Made by a program: the position numbers and the translations under genes
Shown: positions 5,513 through 5,768 of the stretch, piece after piece
How the letters are laid out: each line of letters begins with the position of its first letter
Position numbering within the stretch: the first letter of the stretch is position 1
Assembly (NCBI GenBank): GCA_003131985.1
Contig: PKWH01000196.1
Location: 1,986 to 7,753 of the forward strand
Length of the DNA stretch: 5,768 nt
Direction: 5' to 3'
Source of the DNA: Acidobacteriota bacterium
GTDB taxonomy: Bacteria; Acidobacteriota; Terriglobia; Acidiferrales; UBA7541
Notes under the pieces: model-generated
Database searches by the model: none
Seen by the model: the letters and a program-made list of their open reading frames with translations, nothing else
What the model was told of the DNA's origin: nothing

Positions 5513-5562
5513 CCGAAGAGTGAAGCCCGCGTTTTACAATAGGCAGTCAGGAGAAGCCAAGC
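5513..5562 (+). promoter_or_regulatory. 50-bp gap with -10-like box and ribosome binding site
   Basis: TACAAT at 5535-5540 resembles a sigma-70 -10 box, but no -35-like hexamer stands 16-18 bp upstream, so a promoter is only possible. AGGAGA at 5549-5554 is a good Shine-Dalgarno sequence 8 bp before the TTG start at 5563. No hairpin terminator follows the preceding stop codon. Confidence 0.3.
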
Positions 5563-5768
5563 TTGCCGCCGATTATAGACATTCATATTCACGTGCAGCC
5601 CAACGACGCGATCAAACCGGAAGCCCTCGAATTGGTCCGCAGGGGGCGCCGCGACAACGACGAGATTTTGAAGTACGCGGAGAGCGCCAAAGAGTTCCTG
5701 AAGTTCCTGGACGACGCGGAAATCGAGCGCGCGGGAATCATCAACTACGTCAGTCCGGACGTGATCGG
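5563..5768 (+). CDS. Amidohydrolase-type metal-dependent hydrolase, 5' part only
   Basis: The first 68 codons of a protein that runs off the window end. It opens with PPIIDIHIHV (2-11), the D-x-H-x-H signature at the first strand of the amidohydrolase TIM barrel. His8 and His10 would bind the catalytic metal. The following long charged helical stretch and DDAEIERAGIINYV (50-63) fit the family 2 amidohydrolases (PF04909: ACMSD-type decarboxylases and related hydrolases), in which a helix precedes the second strand. Start TTG 5563 is chosen because AGGAGA sits 8 bp upstream and the HxH motif is usually within the first 15 residues; no ATG or GTG alternative lies before the motif in this frame. 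Its place after the aryl-CoA genes suggests a cyclic acid or ring-cleavage product as substrate, but this is inference. Confidence 0.8.
   Translation, partial: MPPIIDIHIHVQPNDAIKPEALELVRRGRRDNDEILKYAESAKEFLKFLDDAEIERAGIINYVSPDVI

Overview
The window is a bacterial chromosomal segment, moderately GC-rich by eye, with every gene on the + strand and packed at operon spacing (gaps of -4 to 95 bp). No RNA gene, insertion sequence, CRISPR array or clear terminator is visible. The content points to an aerobic, probably soil-type heterotroph that degrades aromatic or cyclic acids as CoA thioesters. An Acidobacteriota-like source is my guess from the overall style, not something the sequence proves.

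Layout: (1) 1-402, the C-terminal half of an enoyl-CoA hydratase (crotonase) cut by the window edge. (2) 466-978, a Mug/TDG-type mismatch uracil/thymine-DNA glycosylase. (3) 991-1806, a second crotonase of the PaaG isomerase type that lacks both classical hydratase glutamates. (4) 1807-1901, a 95-bp gap with two dyad symmetries and a strong ribosome binding site. (5) 1902-3026, a diiron oxygenase related to benzoyl-CoA epoxidase BoxB and phenylacetyl-CoA epoxidase PaaA. (6) 3023-3811 and 3835-4755, the two subunits of a class I CoA-transferase of the glutaconate CoA-transferase/IpdAB type, in the unusual order beta then alpha. (7) 4755-5093, a single-domain rhodanese. (8) 5123-5512, an ArsC/Spx-fold CXXC protein. 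(9) From 5563 to the window end, the start of an amidohydrolase-type metal-dependent hydrolase with a TTG start.

Working model (inference): an aromatic or cyclic acyl-CoA is epoxidised by the BoxB/PaaA-like enzyme, the epoxide is isomerised by the PaaG-like crotonase, the hydratase-type crotonase acts on unsaturated intermediates, and the GctAB/IpdAB-like pair either moves CoA between acids or cleaves a ring or beta-dicarbonyl intermediate. The parts recall three known routes (box, paa, and the Ipd cholesterol-ring route), but the set seen here matches none of them. No BoxA, BoxC, PaaB-E, PaaZ, reductase or acyl-CoA ligase is in the window. The rhodanese and the CXXC protein are closely linked to the catabolic genes and could serve sulfur or thiol chemistry for them, or simply be co-transcribed housekeeping genes.
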